Shown here: positions 45,230-54,135 of the stretch, one piece after another
How the letters are laid out: each line of letters starts with the position of its first letter
How positions within the stretch are numbered: the stretch's first letter is position 1
Assembly: GCA_945863885.1 (NCBI GenBank)
Contig: CAMAZY010000001.1
Location: 62,001 to 126,000 of the forward strand
Reading direction: 5' to 3'
DNA: 64,000 nt
Origin: an uncultured Clostridia bacterium
GTDB lineage: Bacteria; Bacillota; Clostridia; Oscillospirales; Acutalibacteraceae
Program-made: the position numbers and the translations under genes
The notes under the pieces: model-generated
The model's input: the letters and a program-made list of their open reading frames with translations, nothing else
Databases searched by the model: none
What the model was told of the DNA's origin: nothing

Positions 45230-45258
45230 TTGACTTTCGTTTGGTACCTTTGTATAAT
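45230..45258 (+). promoter_or_regulatory. Sigma-A promoter for the HAD-GPH-metallophosphoesterase group
   Basis: TTGACT (45230-45235), 17-bp spacer, TATAAT (45253-45258), about 30 bp before the ATG at 45287. Confidence 0.78.
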
Positions 45259-45286
45259 TACTTTAATAATGTAATAGGGTGTCAAG

Positions 45287-45853
45287 ATGAACGTTTATGA
45301 CTTTGACAATACCGTTTATGACGGGGAAACGCTTGTGGATTTCATACTTTACTATGTTTTTCATGACATAAAAATTTGGAAATACATACCGAAGCTTCTG
45401 ATTATCTGGCTCAAAGACAGCCTTCATCTGTTTACTGTTGAGCAGGCGGTCGAAGCTTACTCGGCGTTTCTCGAGGGTTATTTCGTCAACATCCGGACAC
45501 TCGACGAGGATACGGTCAAATTTTGGGATAAGCACGAGAAAAAGCTGAAGCCGTTTTACGAGGAAATCAGAGAAGACGATGATGTTTTCGTCACCGGAAC
45601 GACGGATTTTATTTTTGAAGAGATTGCCAAACGGCGTGGCTACAAAAACTATATCACGTCTTCCGTTGACCGGAAAACCGGAAAATTTACGTCTCTTTGT
45701 TTTCTTGAAAATAAGGTTAAGCTATTTCAAAAGAAGTATCCCGGCGCTGAAATTGAAAATTTTTATACCGATTCCGAAAATGACAAGGCAATGATGGACA
45801 TCAGCAAACATGTCTATCTTGTTAAAGGCAAAAAAATCACAAAAATCAAGTGA
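45287..45853 (+). CDS. HAD-IB-type phosphatase
   Basis: The 188-residue protein has motif I DFDNTVYDG (DxDxT, with Asn in place of the usual Gly), VTGTTDF for motif II and a motif-IV-like DSENDKAMMD. It is near the SerB-like HAD-IB group, which includes phosphoserine and other small-phosphate phosphatases. An alpha-helical cap occupies about residues 18-95. It is co-transcribed with a GPH transporter 10 bp downstream, so a sugar phosphate or phospho-alcohol is a plausible substrate. The function is not known. Confidence 0.75.
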   Translation: MNVYDFDNTVYDGETLVDFILYYVFHDIKIWKYIPKLLIIWLKDSLHLFTVEQAVEAYSAFLEGYFVNIRTLDEDTVKFWDKHEKKLKPFYEEIREDDDVFVTGTTDFIFEEIAKRRGYKNYITSSVDRKTGKFTSLCFLENKVKLFQKKYPGAEIENFYTDSENDKAMMDISKHVYLVKGKKITKIK

Positions 45854-45863
45854 GGAAGCTTTT

Positions 45864-47399
45864 ATGGGCAAAGTGAATGAATTTCTTAACAGCAAGATCA
45901 TCAAAAAAGATGTTGGAGAAGAGACGGTACTTACCTGGAAAGAAACCATTTCCTATGCTATGGGACGAGGCGCTCAGGGCATGAACACGAGCATGACCAG
46001 CTCGAAGTACATCAACTTCTTTTTAACAAACGTTCTTTTCAAGAAGTTAAATGACCCGATGGGCGTTGCGTCAAAGATCAGATTCTTCTGCGGTATTTTC
46101 GATGCAATCAACGATCCGGTTATGGGTGTTATCGTTGACAAGACAAGAACCAAAAACGGTCAGATGAGACCGTATATCAAGTGGGCGCCGTGGTTTGTTT
46201 CGCTTGTTATGGTTTTGTTTTTCATCGGTTCGTCCAATGCACCCGCATGGTTGAACGTCCTTTATACAACGATTCTTTTTGTAGGACTTGATGTTACCTA
46301 TACGGCTTTTGATATTCCGATGGGTGCGTTGGCGTTTTCCATTACTCCGAGCGGAATCGAAAGAACAAAGCTTTTCGGCATCAGCTCAATCGTGCGTTCG
46401 ATTCTTGGCGCACTTCCGATGGCTTTTGTTGCCGGTGCTTCTTTCCTGCCGTACTTTAAAGACCATACGGCGCAGTCTTATCTGACGTCGGCTATAGTTT
46501 CGGCTGTATGCATTGTTGTTCTGACAAGATTTACCTATGCCAACACAAGAGAAAGAGCCGAGCACAAGGAAGATCCGCCCTCAGTCAAGGACTGCTTCAA
46601 ACTTCTTTTCAAGAACCGTCCTCTTCTGATGCTTTTCCTCGGAAATATTTTCTTTGTTCTTTGTAAGATTCCCGAGCAGGTTTCGGCGTACTTTGTATCG
46701 GACCTGATGTTCACAAGAAAATATAATATTTTCATTGATATCGTAAAATTCCCTGGCTTCCTGCTTGCCGGACTTCTTGTTCCGAAAATCGTTGAAAAGC
46801 TTGGCAAAAAGGCTGACTCAAGAAAATTTTATCAGGTATGCTGCCTGGCGGCGATAGCTATCAATCTTATGTTTGCAGCTCTGACATACTCCGGTCTTAT
46901 CAACAAGGAAGCCGAAACCGCTGTGTCGCTCTTTACCGGTATTGTTATCGTTGTTTTCACCGGCCTTTCCGCTATTCCGATGGAGTTTAAAAACCTCATG
47001 CAAAAGGAAATGGAAGCCGAAACCGTTGACTATATTGAATGGAAAACCGGAAGCCGTGTTGAGGGTATCATGCTTTCTATCATGTCCTTTACCGGTAAGA
47101 TTGAAAACACATTCTCGTCGTCGATCGGTCTTTGGGTGCTCGGACTTACCGGTTACCGGGCTCACGAAGAAGGCTCGATTGTTCAGAATGCCGCTACCAA
47201 CAAGGCGTTGTTCCTGATGACGACCGTTGTCCCGGCTGTCGGCTATCTTCTGATGCTCATACCGATGCATTTCTATAACATCACCGGCGAATCGCACAGA
47301 AAGATGATGGCGGAAATTATGGAAAGACGTGCACAGATTGCGGCGGAAAATGAAGCGTCGGCAGAAGCGGAAAAAGCGGAGGCAGTCGATGAAAAATAA
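45864..47399 (+). CDS. GPH-family (MelB-like) sugar:cation symporter
   Basis: The 511-residue membrane protein starts at ATG 45864 behind GAGGAAG. It has 12 hydrophobic segments and the GPH motifs ETISYAMGRGAQGM near the start and DAINDPVMGVIVDKTRT near residue 80, which form part of the cation and sugar site. The C-terminal tail is acidic and alanine-rich. The family imports glycosides, pentosides or hexuronides with Na+ or H+. The exact sugar is not clear. The metallophosphoesterase ATG overlaps its end by 11 bp. Confidence 0.85.
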   Translation: MGKVNEFLNSKIIKKDVGEETVLTWKETISYAMGRGAQGMNTSMTSSKYINFFLTNVLFKKLNDPMGVASKIRFFCGIFDAINDPVMGVIVDKTRTKNGQMRPYIKWAPWFVSLVMVLFFIGSSNAPAWLNVLYTTILFVGLDVTYTAFDIPMGALAFSITPSGIERTKLFGISSIVRSILGALPMAFVAGASFLPYFKDHTAQSYLTSAIVSAVCIVVLTRFTYANTRERAEHKEDPPSVKDCFKLLFKNRPLLMLFLGNIFFVLCKIPEQVSAYFVSDLMFTRKYNIFIDIVKFPGFLLAGLLVPKIVEKLGKKADSRKFYQVCCLAAIAINLMFAALTYSGLINKEAETAVSLFTGIVIVVFTGLSAIPMEFKNLMQKEMEAETVDYIEWKTGSRVEGIMLSIMSFTGKIENTFSSSIGLWVLGLTGYRAHEEGSIVQNAATNKALFLMTTVVPAVGYLLMLIPMHFYNITGESHRKMMAEIMERRAQIAAENEASAEAEKAEAVDEK

Positions 47400-48501
47400 A
47401 GGCACAAAGCTTACTTTCATCGCCGATACGCATCATTTTTCAGGAACACTTTCGTCTGAGGGTCGTGCATATGACTTAAGAAGCGGCTCTGACCAAAAAT
47501 GTCTGAACGAAACCGGCGGCATCCTTGATGCCGCTTTTTCGAAATTCACGAAAAGTGATACCGATGCGGTTATGATTATCGGCGACCTGACAAACGACGG
47601 CGAACGAGTATGTCATGAAGAATTCAGAGAAAAGCTTTATGATCTGCAAAAGTCGAAACCCGTATATGTTATCACAGCGACACACGACTGGTGCTGTGAT
47701 GAGAATCCGAGAAAGTTCAGCGGCAATGCGGTTTATCACGATGTCCCGACCGTAAGCCATGACGAATTAAGAGATTTTTACTATGATTTCGGCTCAAAAC
47801 AGGCTTTGAGCGAATATATTACGCACCTTGGCACCTGTTCTTATACCGTTGATATTGGCGAAAACGTGCGGCTTCTTGCTCTTAACGACGACCAGAACGG
47901 AAAGGGACGGGCGGGCTTCAAAGAAGAGCATTTCAAATGGATTGAACAGCAAATCAAGCGGGCAAGAGATGACGGAAAAATTCTGCTCGGTATGGAGCAT
48001 CATCTTCTGATACCGCATATTCACCCGCTTGTGATGGGCGGCTCGACCTGTGTCGGTGACAGAGAATATGTTGCCTCCCGGCTTGCCGACGCCGGACTTC
48101 GGTATATGTTTGTCGGTCATTCGCATATTCAGCGGATAGATTCGTTTACGTCGGAAAAAGGCAATACCATTACCGAAATCAATGTCGGTTCGCTTTGCGG
48201 CTATCCGGCTCCGATTGTCAATGTTGAGATAGGGGAGAGAGGACTAAAAATCAACACCGATTTCGTAGAAAGCTTTGAATTTGACGGCAAGCGGATCAAT
48301 GCCGGTATGTATCTGAAAAATAAAATCTACGCTCTGGTTGACCGCGTTCTTGACGGTGCCGAAATCAGTCAGTCCGAATTTTGTGACCGGCTGACAGCCT
48401 TGCAGCTGCACGGAGAAAAATTTGCTCCGATTTATCCGTTGGTTCATATTTTGGCAAAGTATATTAAAAACGAAACAGCACTCGGCTATATAAAAAGCTG
48501 A
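47389..48501 (+). CDS. Metallophosphoesterase (calcineurin-like); reading frame probably broken at 3' end
   Basis: The 370-residue frame starts at ATG 47389 inside the end of the symporter gene, about 6 bases after GGAGG. Metallophosphoesterase motifs occur in order: FIADTHH, MIIGDLTNDG, ITATHDW (His in place of the usual Asn), GMEHHLLIP and GHSHIQ. It stops at TGA 48501 directly after a five-A run in ATAAAAAGC. The -1 frame continues for 94 codons with good coding character, and one added A would restore it. The domain itself looks intact, so the protein may still be active as a shorter form. Confidence 0.8.
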   Translation: MKNKGTKLTFIADTHHFSGTLSSEGRAYDLRSGSDQKCLNETGGILDAAFSKFTKSDTDAVMIIGDLTNDGERVCHEEFREKLYDLQKSKPVYVITATHDWCCDENPRKFSGNAVYHDVPTVSHDELRDFYYDFGSKQALSEYITHLGTCSYTVDIGENVRLLALNDDQNGKGRAGFKEEHFKWIEQQIKRARDDGKILLGMEHHLLIPHIHPLVMGGSTCVGDREYVASRLADAGLRYMFVGHSHIQRIDSFTSEKGNTITEINVGSLCGYPAPIVNVEIGERGLKINTDFVESFEFDGKRINAGMYLKNKIYALVDRVLDGAEISQSEFCDRLTALQLHGEKFAPIYPLVHILAKYIKNETALGYIKS

Positions 48502-48782
48502 AGCTGTTCGGTCTTGCGGACTCAATACGGTATTCCGACGTGCTTGATTTTAAAGATAAGCCGGTCATAGAGTTTGTTCATGAAATTCTTCTTTCATTTT
48601 TTGACGGCGGAATCGTAAGACACGGCGAAGAAACGTCCTACTATTATCTTGTTATGGGCGTTTGCGATGCGCTTGTCAAACTCAGGACCTGTACACTTAC
48701 ACTTGAAATCAGACAGCTTGTACACAATATCCTTACCGGTTCACAGCCGGATATCAATTCCTGCTTTATAGCCTTTGAATAA
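48502..48782 (+). pseudogene. Out-of-frame 3' tail of the metallophosphoesterase
   Basis: In the -1 frame this region encodes an alpha-helical tail (from KLKLFGLADSIRYSDVLDF to the stop TAA at 48780-48782) with no ribosome binding site of its own. It reads as the natural C-terminal extension of the preceding gene, separated by a single-base shift in the A-run at 48492-48496. It could be an assembly or sequencing indel. Confidence 0.6.
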
Positions 48783-48786
48783 TATA

Positions 48787-48818
48787 ACACCTCCGTGAGT
48801 GCGTCTTACGGAGGTGTA
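48787..48818. terminator. Bidirectional terminator between the metallophosphoesterase and dapA
   Basis: Perfect 10-bp stem ACACCTCCGT/ACGGAGGTGT (48787-48817) in the 39-bp gap between convergent genes, with A/T-rich flanks on both sides. Confidence 0.65.
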
Positions 48819-48821
48819 TCG

Positions 48822-49709
48822 TTATCTGATTTCGGATATCTTTTTAATCTCACTTTCAACGATTTCATAAAACTTTTCGTCGCATTTGCCGAGCGGAAGT
48901 CTGCACGGTCCGACTTCGACGCCCATTCGGTTCATGAGCTCCTTTACCATAATCGGATTGACGTCAAGGAACATACATTCAATCAGTGACATGATGTCTT
49001 TTTGCATCTCGGCGCATTTTTTGCTCTCACCGTTAATTCCGGCAAGCGTCATTTCATGCGTATACTCCGGCAGTACGTTCGACAAAACGGAGACGACGCC
49101 TTTACAGCCTAAGGACATTGCTACCGAAATCAAGTCGTCGTTACCGATATAAAAATCAAGCTTGCCGTCAGTAAGCACGAGGGACTTGATAAGCTTTGAG
49201 ATGTTTGTGTCAGCTTCCTTAACACCGATAATGTTTTCGTGCTCACCGAGCACCTTGTATGTAGACGGCTGAATATTCATTCCCGTTCTCGAGGGTACGT
49301 TATAGACGAGTACAGGCTTTTGTAGTTGCTCCGCAATCGTATAATAGTGTGAAATCAGCCCTTTCTGGCTCGTTTTGTTGTAATATGGTGTAACAATCAA
49401 GTGAGCGTCCACATCGTATTTTTCGGCTCTTTTTGCGAAATCTACGGTAAAAGAAGTGCTGTTGCTCCCAGTCCCGCAAATGACAGGCACACGTCCTCTT
49501 ACGGTATCGACAGCAGTCTGAAACAAACTTAATCTTTCATCGACCGTAAGCGTTGAGCCTTCACCCGTGGTTCCGCAGATAACAACAGCATCTGTTTTAT
49601 TTGCGATTTGAAATTCTATGAGCTTTTTAAACAAAGGAAAATTGATTTTACCGTCCTTATCAAACGGAGTCACCAAGGCGACTGCGCTTCCGATAAAGAG
49701 GGGAGTCAT
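48822..49709 (-). CDS. dapA: 4-hydroxy-tetrahydrodipicolinate synthase
   Basis: The 295-residue enzyme starts at ATG 49709 (MTPLFIGSAVALVTPF), eight bases after GAAGG. The Schiff-base Lys is in IIGVKEA (about residue 162), with GTTGEGSTL and YNVPSRTG motifs. It condenses pyruvate with aspartate semialdehyde in the lysine and diaminopimelate pathway, which also supplies dipicolinate for spores. It is directly downstream of asd, which makes its substrate (13-bp gap). Confidence 0.96.
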   Translation of the reverse strand: MTPLFIGSAVALVTPFDKDGKINFPLFKKLIEFQIANKTDAVVICGTTGEGSTLTVDERLSLFQTAVDTVRGRVPVICGTGSNSTSFTVDFAKRAEKYDVDAHLIVTPYYNKTSQKGLISHYYTIAEQLQKPVLVYNVPSRTGMNIQPSTYKVLGEHENIIGVKEADTNISKLIKSLVLTDGKLDFYIGNDDLISVAMSLGCKGVVSVLSNVLPEYTHEMTLAGINGESKKCAEMQKDIMSLIECMFLDVNPIMVKELMNRMGVEVGPCRLPLGKCDEKFYEIVESEIKKISEIR

Positions 49710-49722
49710 AAAGCACCTTCCT

Positions 49723-50811
49723 TTAGTCCATATAGCCCTCGGCGCACAAAAGTTCTGCAAGAAGAACACCGCCGCCTGCGGCTCCTCTTAAGGTGTTGTG
49801 CGAAAGGCAGACAAATTTGTAATCATATTGTGTGTCTTCACGAAGTCTGCCGACAGAGATTGCCATGCCGCCTTCAAGATTTCTTTGAAGCTTCGTTTGC
49901 GGCATATTATCCTCGGTAAAGTAGTGTAAGAACTGCTTCGGTGCGCTCGGAAGCGCAAGCTCCTGCGCTCTGCCCGCATAACTGTTCCATTCATTGATGA
50001 TTTCTTCTTTTGTCGGCTTTTTTCCGTCCTCAAAGCGCATGAAAACAGCGCCCATATGACCGTCGGAAATCGGAACTCTGATGCACTGCGCAGTAAAGGC
50101 AGGGGAGGAAGCCGGTACAATTTCGCCGTTTTCAAGCGTACCCCAGATTTTGAGCGGTTCTTTTTCGCTCTTCTCCTCTTCGCCGCCGATAAACGGAATA
50201 ACATTATCTACCATCTCAGGCCATGTTGCAAAGGTTTTGCCGGCACCCGAAATCGCCTGATAGGTGCAGACAAGAACTTCTTTCACGCCGAACTTTTTGT
50301 CGAGCGGATAAATAGCCGGGACATAGCTTTGAAGTGAGCAATTGGATTTCACGGCGATAAAGCCTCGTTTTGTACCGAGACGTTTTCTCTGCGATTCAAT
50401 TACTTTGATGTGGTCGGCGTTGATTTCGGGAATCACCATCGGAACATCAGCCGTATGTCTGTGAGCACTGTTGTTGGAAATGACGGGACATTCGGCTTTT
50501 GCGTACGCTTCCTCAAGAGCCTTGATTTCGTCCTTTTTCATGTCAACCGCACAGAAAACAAAATCGACCTGTGAAGCGATCTCTTCAATATCGGCAGTTG
50601 CGTTCTTGACAATAAGCTCACCGATGTTTTCAGGAATCGGCGTTGTCATAGCCCACTTTTTCTCAACAGCCTGTTTATAGGTAAGGCCGGCTGAACGGGG
50701 ACTTGCGGCTACCACTTTTACATCAAACCAGGGATGCTCGGCAAGAAGTGTTGCGAAGCGCTGTCCAACCATTCCCGTAGCACCGATAATGCCTACCTTG
50801 TATTTTTTCAT
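49723..50811 (-). CDS. asd: Aspartate-semialdehyde dehydrogenase (probably archaeal/fungal-type)
   Basis: The 362-residue protein starts at ATG 50811 behind GAGGTGG. GATGMVGQRFATLL is the NADP-binding loop, KSNCSLQSY carries the catalytic Cys, and ISNNSAHRH and ISGAGKTFATWPEM flank the active site. Length and motifs fit the longer subgroup typical of archaea and fungi (but also found in Clostridia) rather than the shorter classical bacterial enzyme. It reduces aspartyl phosphate and is followed by dapA. Confidence 0.92.
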   Translation of the reverse strand: MKKYKVGIIGATGMVGQRFATLLAEHPWFDVKVVAASPRSAGLTYKQAVEKKWAMTTPIPENIGELIVKNATADIEEIASQVDFVFCAVDMKKDEIKALEEAYAKAECPVISNNSAHRHTADVPMVIPEINADHIKVIESQRKRLGTKRGFIAVKSNCSLQSYVPAIYPLDKKFGVKEVLVCTYQAISGAGKTFATWPEMVDNVIPFIGGEEEKSEKEPLKIWGTLENGEIVPASSPAFTAQCIRVPISDGHMGAVFMRFEDGKKPTKEEIINEWNSYAGRAQELALPSAPKQFLHYFTEDNMPQTKLQRNLEGGMAISVGRLREDTQYDYKFVCLSHNTLRGAAGGGVLLAELLCAEGYMD

Positions 50812-50872
50812 AAATACCACCTCATTTTTACAAATCAAGCATAGTTTATTTGATTAAATTACGCATAAACTG

Positions 50873-50901
50873 TTGCTTATTTCGGCAAATTGCACTATAA
50901 T
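50873..50901 (+). promoter_or_regulatory. Sigma-A promoter for queA-tgt
   Basis: TTGCTT (50873-50878), 17-bp spacer, TATAAT (50896-50901); predicted start near 50908, about 70 bases before the queA ATG. It lies within the early transcribed region of asd. Confidence 0.72.
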
Positions 50902-50917
50902 ATACAAGTTGTTTTAT

Positions 50918-50946
50918 ATAATATCACTTATTTTCTGTGAAGTCAA
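50918..50946 (-). promoter_or_regulatory. Sigma-A promoter for asd-dapA
   Basis: On the minus strand TTGACT (50941-50946) and TATTAT (50918-50923) are separated by 17 bp; predicted start near 50911. It lies within the early transcribed region of queA. Confidence 0.72.
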
Positions 50947-50978
50947 TCACTTTTTGGTTTTTGAAAGGACCCAAAAAT

Positions 50979-52004
50979 ATGAAAAAATCCGATTTTTATT
51001 ATGATTTGCCGAAAGAGCTGATTGCTCAGCACCCCGTTGAACCGCGCGATCATTCAAGACTTATGGTTGTTGACCGCAAAACAGGTGAAATTGAGCACCG
51101 CCATTTTTATGATGTCATTGATTACCTTGAGCCCGACGACTGCCTGATTATTAACGACACAAGAGTGCTTCCGGCTCGGATTTACGGCGTAAAAGAAGAA
51201 ACCGGCGCCGTCGTTGAGTTTTTACTGCTTACCAACAAGGGAGACGACGTCTGGGAATCTATTGCCGGTCCCGGAAAAAGAGCGAAAACCGGCACAAAGT
51301 TTTCTTTTTCCGACGGTCTTTTAAAAGCAGAGGTGGTCGACGTGCTTGAAAACGGCAACAGACTCGTTCGTTTCTTCTATGACGGCAACTTTTATGAGAT
51401 TCTTGACAAAATCGGTCAGATGCCGCTGCCTCCGTATATCACCGAAAAGCTTGAGGACGCAGAACGGTATCAGACCGTGTACTCAAAGAATATCGGTTCT
51501 GCCGCCGCTCCTACCGCCGGTCTGCATTTTACGGACGAGCTTTTGGAAAAAATCAAGAATAAGGGTGTCCGTATCGGGAGAGTCACGCTTCATGTCGGTT
51601 TGGGTACATTTCGACCCGTCAAGGCAGATGATATCACACAGCATACTATGCACTCCGAGCATTATTGGTTACCGAAAGAAACTGCTGACTTAATCAACGA
51701 AACACATGAGAAGAATAAACGTGTAATTGCCGTCGGAACAACAAGCTGCCGGACTCTTGAATCGGTTGCCGCATTTAAAGGAATAATCGAAGAAGCCGAG
51801 GGCTGGACAGATATCTTTATTTATCCCGGCTACGAGTTTAAATGTATTGACGGTCTGATTACAAATTTCCATTTACCGGAAAGTACACTGATTATGCTGG
51901 TCAGCGCTTTTTGCGGTTATGAAAATACGATGAATTTCTATAAAAAAGCGGTCGAGGAAAAATACCGATTCTTTTCATTCGGCGACGCCGCTTTTCTGAG
52001 GTGA
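50979..52004 (+). CDS. queA: S-adenosylmethionine:tRNA ribosyltransferase-isomerase
   Basis: The 341-residue enzyme starts at ATG 50979 ([19 protein letters not shown]) behind GAAAGG. Typical QueA motifs are [33 protein letters not shown] and [23 protein letters not shown] near the end. It makes epoxyqueuosine on tRNA with Asp, Asn, His or Tyr anticodons. tgt follows after 4 bp, so the pair is co-transcribed. Confidence 0.97.
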   Translation: MKKSDFYYDLPKELIAQHPVEPRDHSRLMVVDRKTGEIEHRHFYDVIDYLEPDDCLIINDTRVLPARIYGVKEETGAVVEFLLLTNKGDDVWESIAGPGKRAKTGTKFSFSDGLLKAEVVDVLENGNRLVRFFYDGNFYEILDKIGQMPLPPYITEKLEDAERYQTVYSKNIGSAAAPTAGLHFTDELLEKIKNKGVRIGRVTLHVGLGTFRPVKADDITQHTMHSEHYWLPKETADLINETHEKNKRVIAVGTTSCRTLESVAAFKGIIEEAEGWTDIFIYPGYEFKCIDGLITNFHLPESTLIMLVSAFCGYENTMNFYKKAVEEKYRFFSFGDAAFLR

Positions 52005-52008
52005 GAAA

Positions 52009-53139
52009 ATGCTTACTGTATTGAAAAAACAAGGCAACGCACGAAGATGCGAGTTTCAGACTGTTCACGGAACGGTACAAACCCCCGCCTTTATGAATGT
52101 GGCAACAAGTGCGGCGATTAAAGGGGCACTGTCTGCCGTCGATTTGAAAGAAATCGGCTGTCAGGTGATGCTTTCGAATACGTATCATCTTCATGTCAGA
52201 CCCGGCGACAGCCTCATAAAAGAGCTTGGAGGACTTCATCAGTTTTCGTCCTGGAACGGTCCGATTCTGACCGACAGCGGCGGCTTTCAGGTGTTTTCGC
52301 TGGCAAAGCTCAGACAGATTAAGGAGGAGGGCGTTACCTTCGCTTCCCACGTTGACGGCAGACGGATTTTCATGGGACCGGAAGAAAGTATGCGGATTCA
52401 GTCAAACCTCGGTTCAACAATCGCAATGGCCTTTGATGAATGTGTCGAGAACCCCGCAAAATATGATTACGCCAAGAAATCCTGCGAAAGAACCGTCAGA
52501 TGGCTTATAAGATGTAAAGAAGAAATGCAAAGGCTCAATTCGCTTTCCGATACAGTCAATCCGAACCAGCTTTTGTTCGGCATCAATCAGGGCTGTACCT
52601 TTGATGATTTAAGAATCGAAAACATGAAGCAGATCGCTAAACTCGACCTTGACGGCTACGCAATCGGTGGGCTTGCGGTAGGGGAGCCGAAAGAGGATAT
52701 GTACCGCATCATTTCCGCCGTTGAGCCCTATATGCCGGAAAATAAGCCGAGATATCTGATGGGCGTCGGTACACCCGGCAATATACTCGAAGCGGTGAGC
52801 CGGGGTGTTGACCTTTTTGACTGCGTCATGCCGAGCCGGAATGCGCGCCACGGACACCTTTTTACATGGGACGGTATTATCAATATCAACAACGCTAAGT
52901 ATGAAAAGGATTGTTCTCCGATTGATGTACAATGTGACTGCCCGACCTGTAAGCATTTCAGCAGAGCGTATATCCGGCACTTGTTCAAGTCTAAAGAGAT
53001 GCTTGCGATGAGACTTTGTGTCATGCACAACCTGTATTTTTATAATAAGCTTATGGAAAAAATCCGAGAAGCGATAGACTGTGACGAATTTGACAGCTTC
53101 AAAACCAAATATGTTGATGTTTTAGATACCAGAATCTGA
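52009..53139 (+). CDS. tgt: tRNA-guanine transglycosylase
   Basis: The 376-residue enzyme has the DSGGFQVFSL segment (active-site Asp), the second catalytic Asp in GVDLFDCVMPSRNARHGH, and the zinc ligands in CDCPTCKHFSRAYIRHL (about residue 305) plus a later His. It exchanges guanine 34 for preQ1 in tRNA. It lies in the classic queA-tgt-yajC order. Confidence 0.97.
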   Translation: MLTVLKKQGNARRCEFQTVHGTVQTPAFMNVATSAAIKGALSAVDLKEIGCQVMLSNTYHLHVRPGDSLIKELGGLHQFSSWNGPILTDSGGFQVFSLAKLRQIKEEGVTFASHVDGRRIFMGPEESMRIQSNLGSTIAMAFDECVENPAKYDYAKKSCERTVRWLIRCKEEMQRLNSLSDTVNPNQLLFGINQGCTFDDLRIENMKQIAKLDLDGYAIGGLAVGEPKEDMYRIISAVEPYMPENKPRYLMGVGTPGNILEAVSRGVDLFDCVMPSRNARHGHLFTWDGIININNAKYEKDCSPIDVQCDCPTCKHFSRAYIRHLFKSKEMLAMRLCVMHNLYFYNKLMEKIREAIDCDEFDSFKTKYVDVLDTRI

Positions 53140-53165
53140 GCTGAGCATAAAATTTCCGAAAACAC

Positions 53166-53194
53166 TTGCAATAATAGGCAGATATCTGTATAAT
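53166..53194 (+). promoter_or_regulatory. Sigma-A promoter for yajC
   Basis: TTGCAA (53166-53171), 17-bp spacer, TATAAT (53189-53194), about 40 bp before the ATG. Confidence 0.75.
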
Positions 53195-53233
53195 GTATCC
53201 GTTATTTAATTTTAGTCTTAGGAGGACAATGAA

Positions 53234-53632
53234 ATGAATTTTATTCTTTTAAGCCAAACCACGACAAGTAGTCCGTACACAATGATTTTACTTATGATCG
53301 GTATGTTTGCCATCATGTATTTTGTTATGATCCGTCCGCAGAAGAAGAGACAAAAAGAAGAAATGGAAATGAGAAATGCAATTGATGTCGGCGATGAAGT
53401 AACAACAATCGGCGGAATCTGCGGCCGTGTTGTTTCGGTAAAAGAAAACCATCTTATCATCGAGTCGAGTTCAGCCGGCAGTAAAATTCAGATTCTTCGC
53501 GGTGCCGTTCAATCTAACGATACTGCAAATGCAAGACTTCAGGCTGAGCGTGAAGCAGCAAGAGCCGAGGCGGAAAAAGCAAAGGAAGAAAAGAAGAAAA
53601 ACAAGAAGAGCAAGAAAAGCAAAGAAGACTGA
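53234..53632 (+). CDS. yajC: Preprotein translocase accessory subunit YajC
   Basis: The 132-residue protein has one TM helix (about residues 15-35) ending in the family motif YFVMIRPQKKRQKE, then the GDEVTTIGGICGRVVSV domain, and a long Lys/Glu-rich tail (about residues 95-132). YajC associates with SecDF and SecYEG. AGGAGG precedes the ATG at 53234. Confidence 0.95.
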   Translation: MNFILLSQTTTSSPYTMILLMIGMFAIMYFVMIRPQKKRQKEEMEMRNAIDVGDEVTTIGGICGRVVSVKENHLIIESSSAGSKIQILRGAVQSNDTANARLQAEREAARAEAEKAKEEKKKNKKSKKSKED

Positions 53633-53650
53633 TTCTTTGAATAATCAATA

Positions 53651-53698
53651 AAACCTCCGCATATTCTTTTATTAAGAGAATATGCGGAGGTTTTTATT
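53651..53698 (+). terminator. Strong terminator after yajC; stem contains the next gene's ribosome binding site
   Basis: A perfect 17-bp stem (53651-53667 with 53677-53693, nine-base loop) is followed by TTATTAT. The GGAGG at 53686-53690 in the 3' arm is 8 bases before the ATG at 53699 and is the only ribosome binding site for that gene. Confidence 0.85.
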
Positions 53699-54121
53699 AT
53701 GGGAAAAATGAAACCGCAAAAGCGAAAAAAAGAAAGAAAAATGAGTCCGCCGTTAAAAACATTCTTAAAATCTCAGCTTGTTGCTGCTGTATGTTACTTA
53801 ACCGTCTTGATTGTCAGCAGTATAGTATGTCTTTCATTGGATTTTAAACGGCAAAATATGTTTTATGTAAGTATTCTGTGCTTTGCTGCGGCTTCCTTCA
53901 TTTGTGCCTACTATGCCGGATACAAAATACATAAAAACGGTCTGACCGTCGGTTTGCTGTATTCACTTCCGGCTAATATTATTACGGTTTTTCTTTCCGT
54001 TGCTGTTAATCAATTCAAGATTGATCTGACGGTGCTGATTTCACTGTTTATACTTTTGATAAGTTCCATGCTCGGCGGTATATTGTCTGTCAATACAAAA
54101 TTGAAACCAAAAAGAAAGTGA
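53699..54121 (+). CDS. TIGR04086-like small membrane protein
   Basis: The 140-residue protein has a basic N-terminus (KPQKRKKERK) and four hydrophobic segments, ending in a basic tail. The size, topology and location after yajC in Clostridia fit the TIGR04086 family, whose role is not known. Its ATG depends on the GGAGG buried in the preceding terminator stem. The spoIIM-like gene follows 14 bp later. Confidence 0.7.
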   Translation: MGKMKPQKRKKERKMSPPLKTFLKSQLVAAVCYLTVLIVSSIVCLSLDFKRQNMFYVSILCFAAASFICAYYAGYKIHKNGLTVGLLYSLPANIITVFLSVAVNQFKIDLTVLISLFILLISSMLGGILSVNTKLKPKRK

Positions 54122-54135
54122 AAGGGTAGTGCCAA

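Noticed and set aside
48540..48782. Independent 80-residue gene after the metallophosphoesterase
   Set aside because: No ribosome binding site and the frame extends upstream into the preceding gene; a frameshifted tail explains it better.
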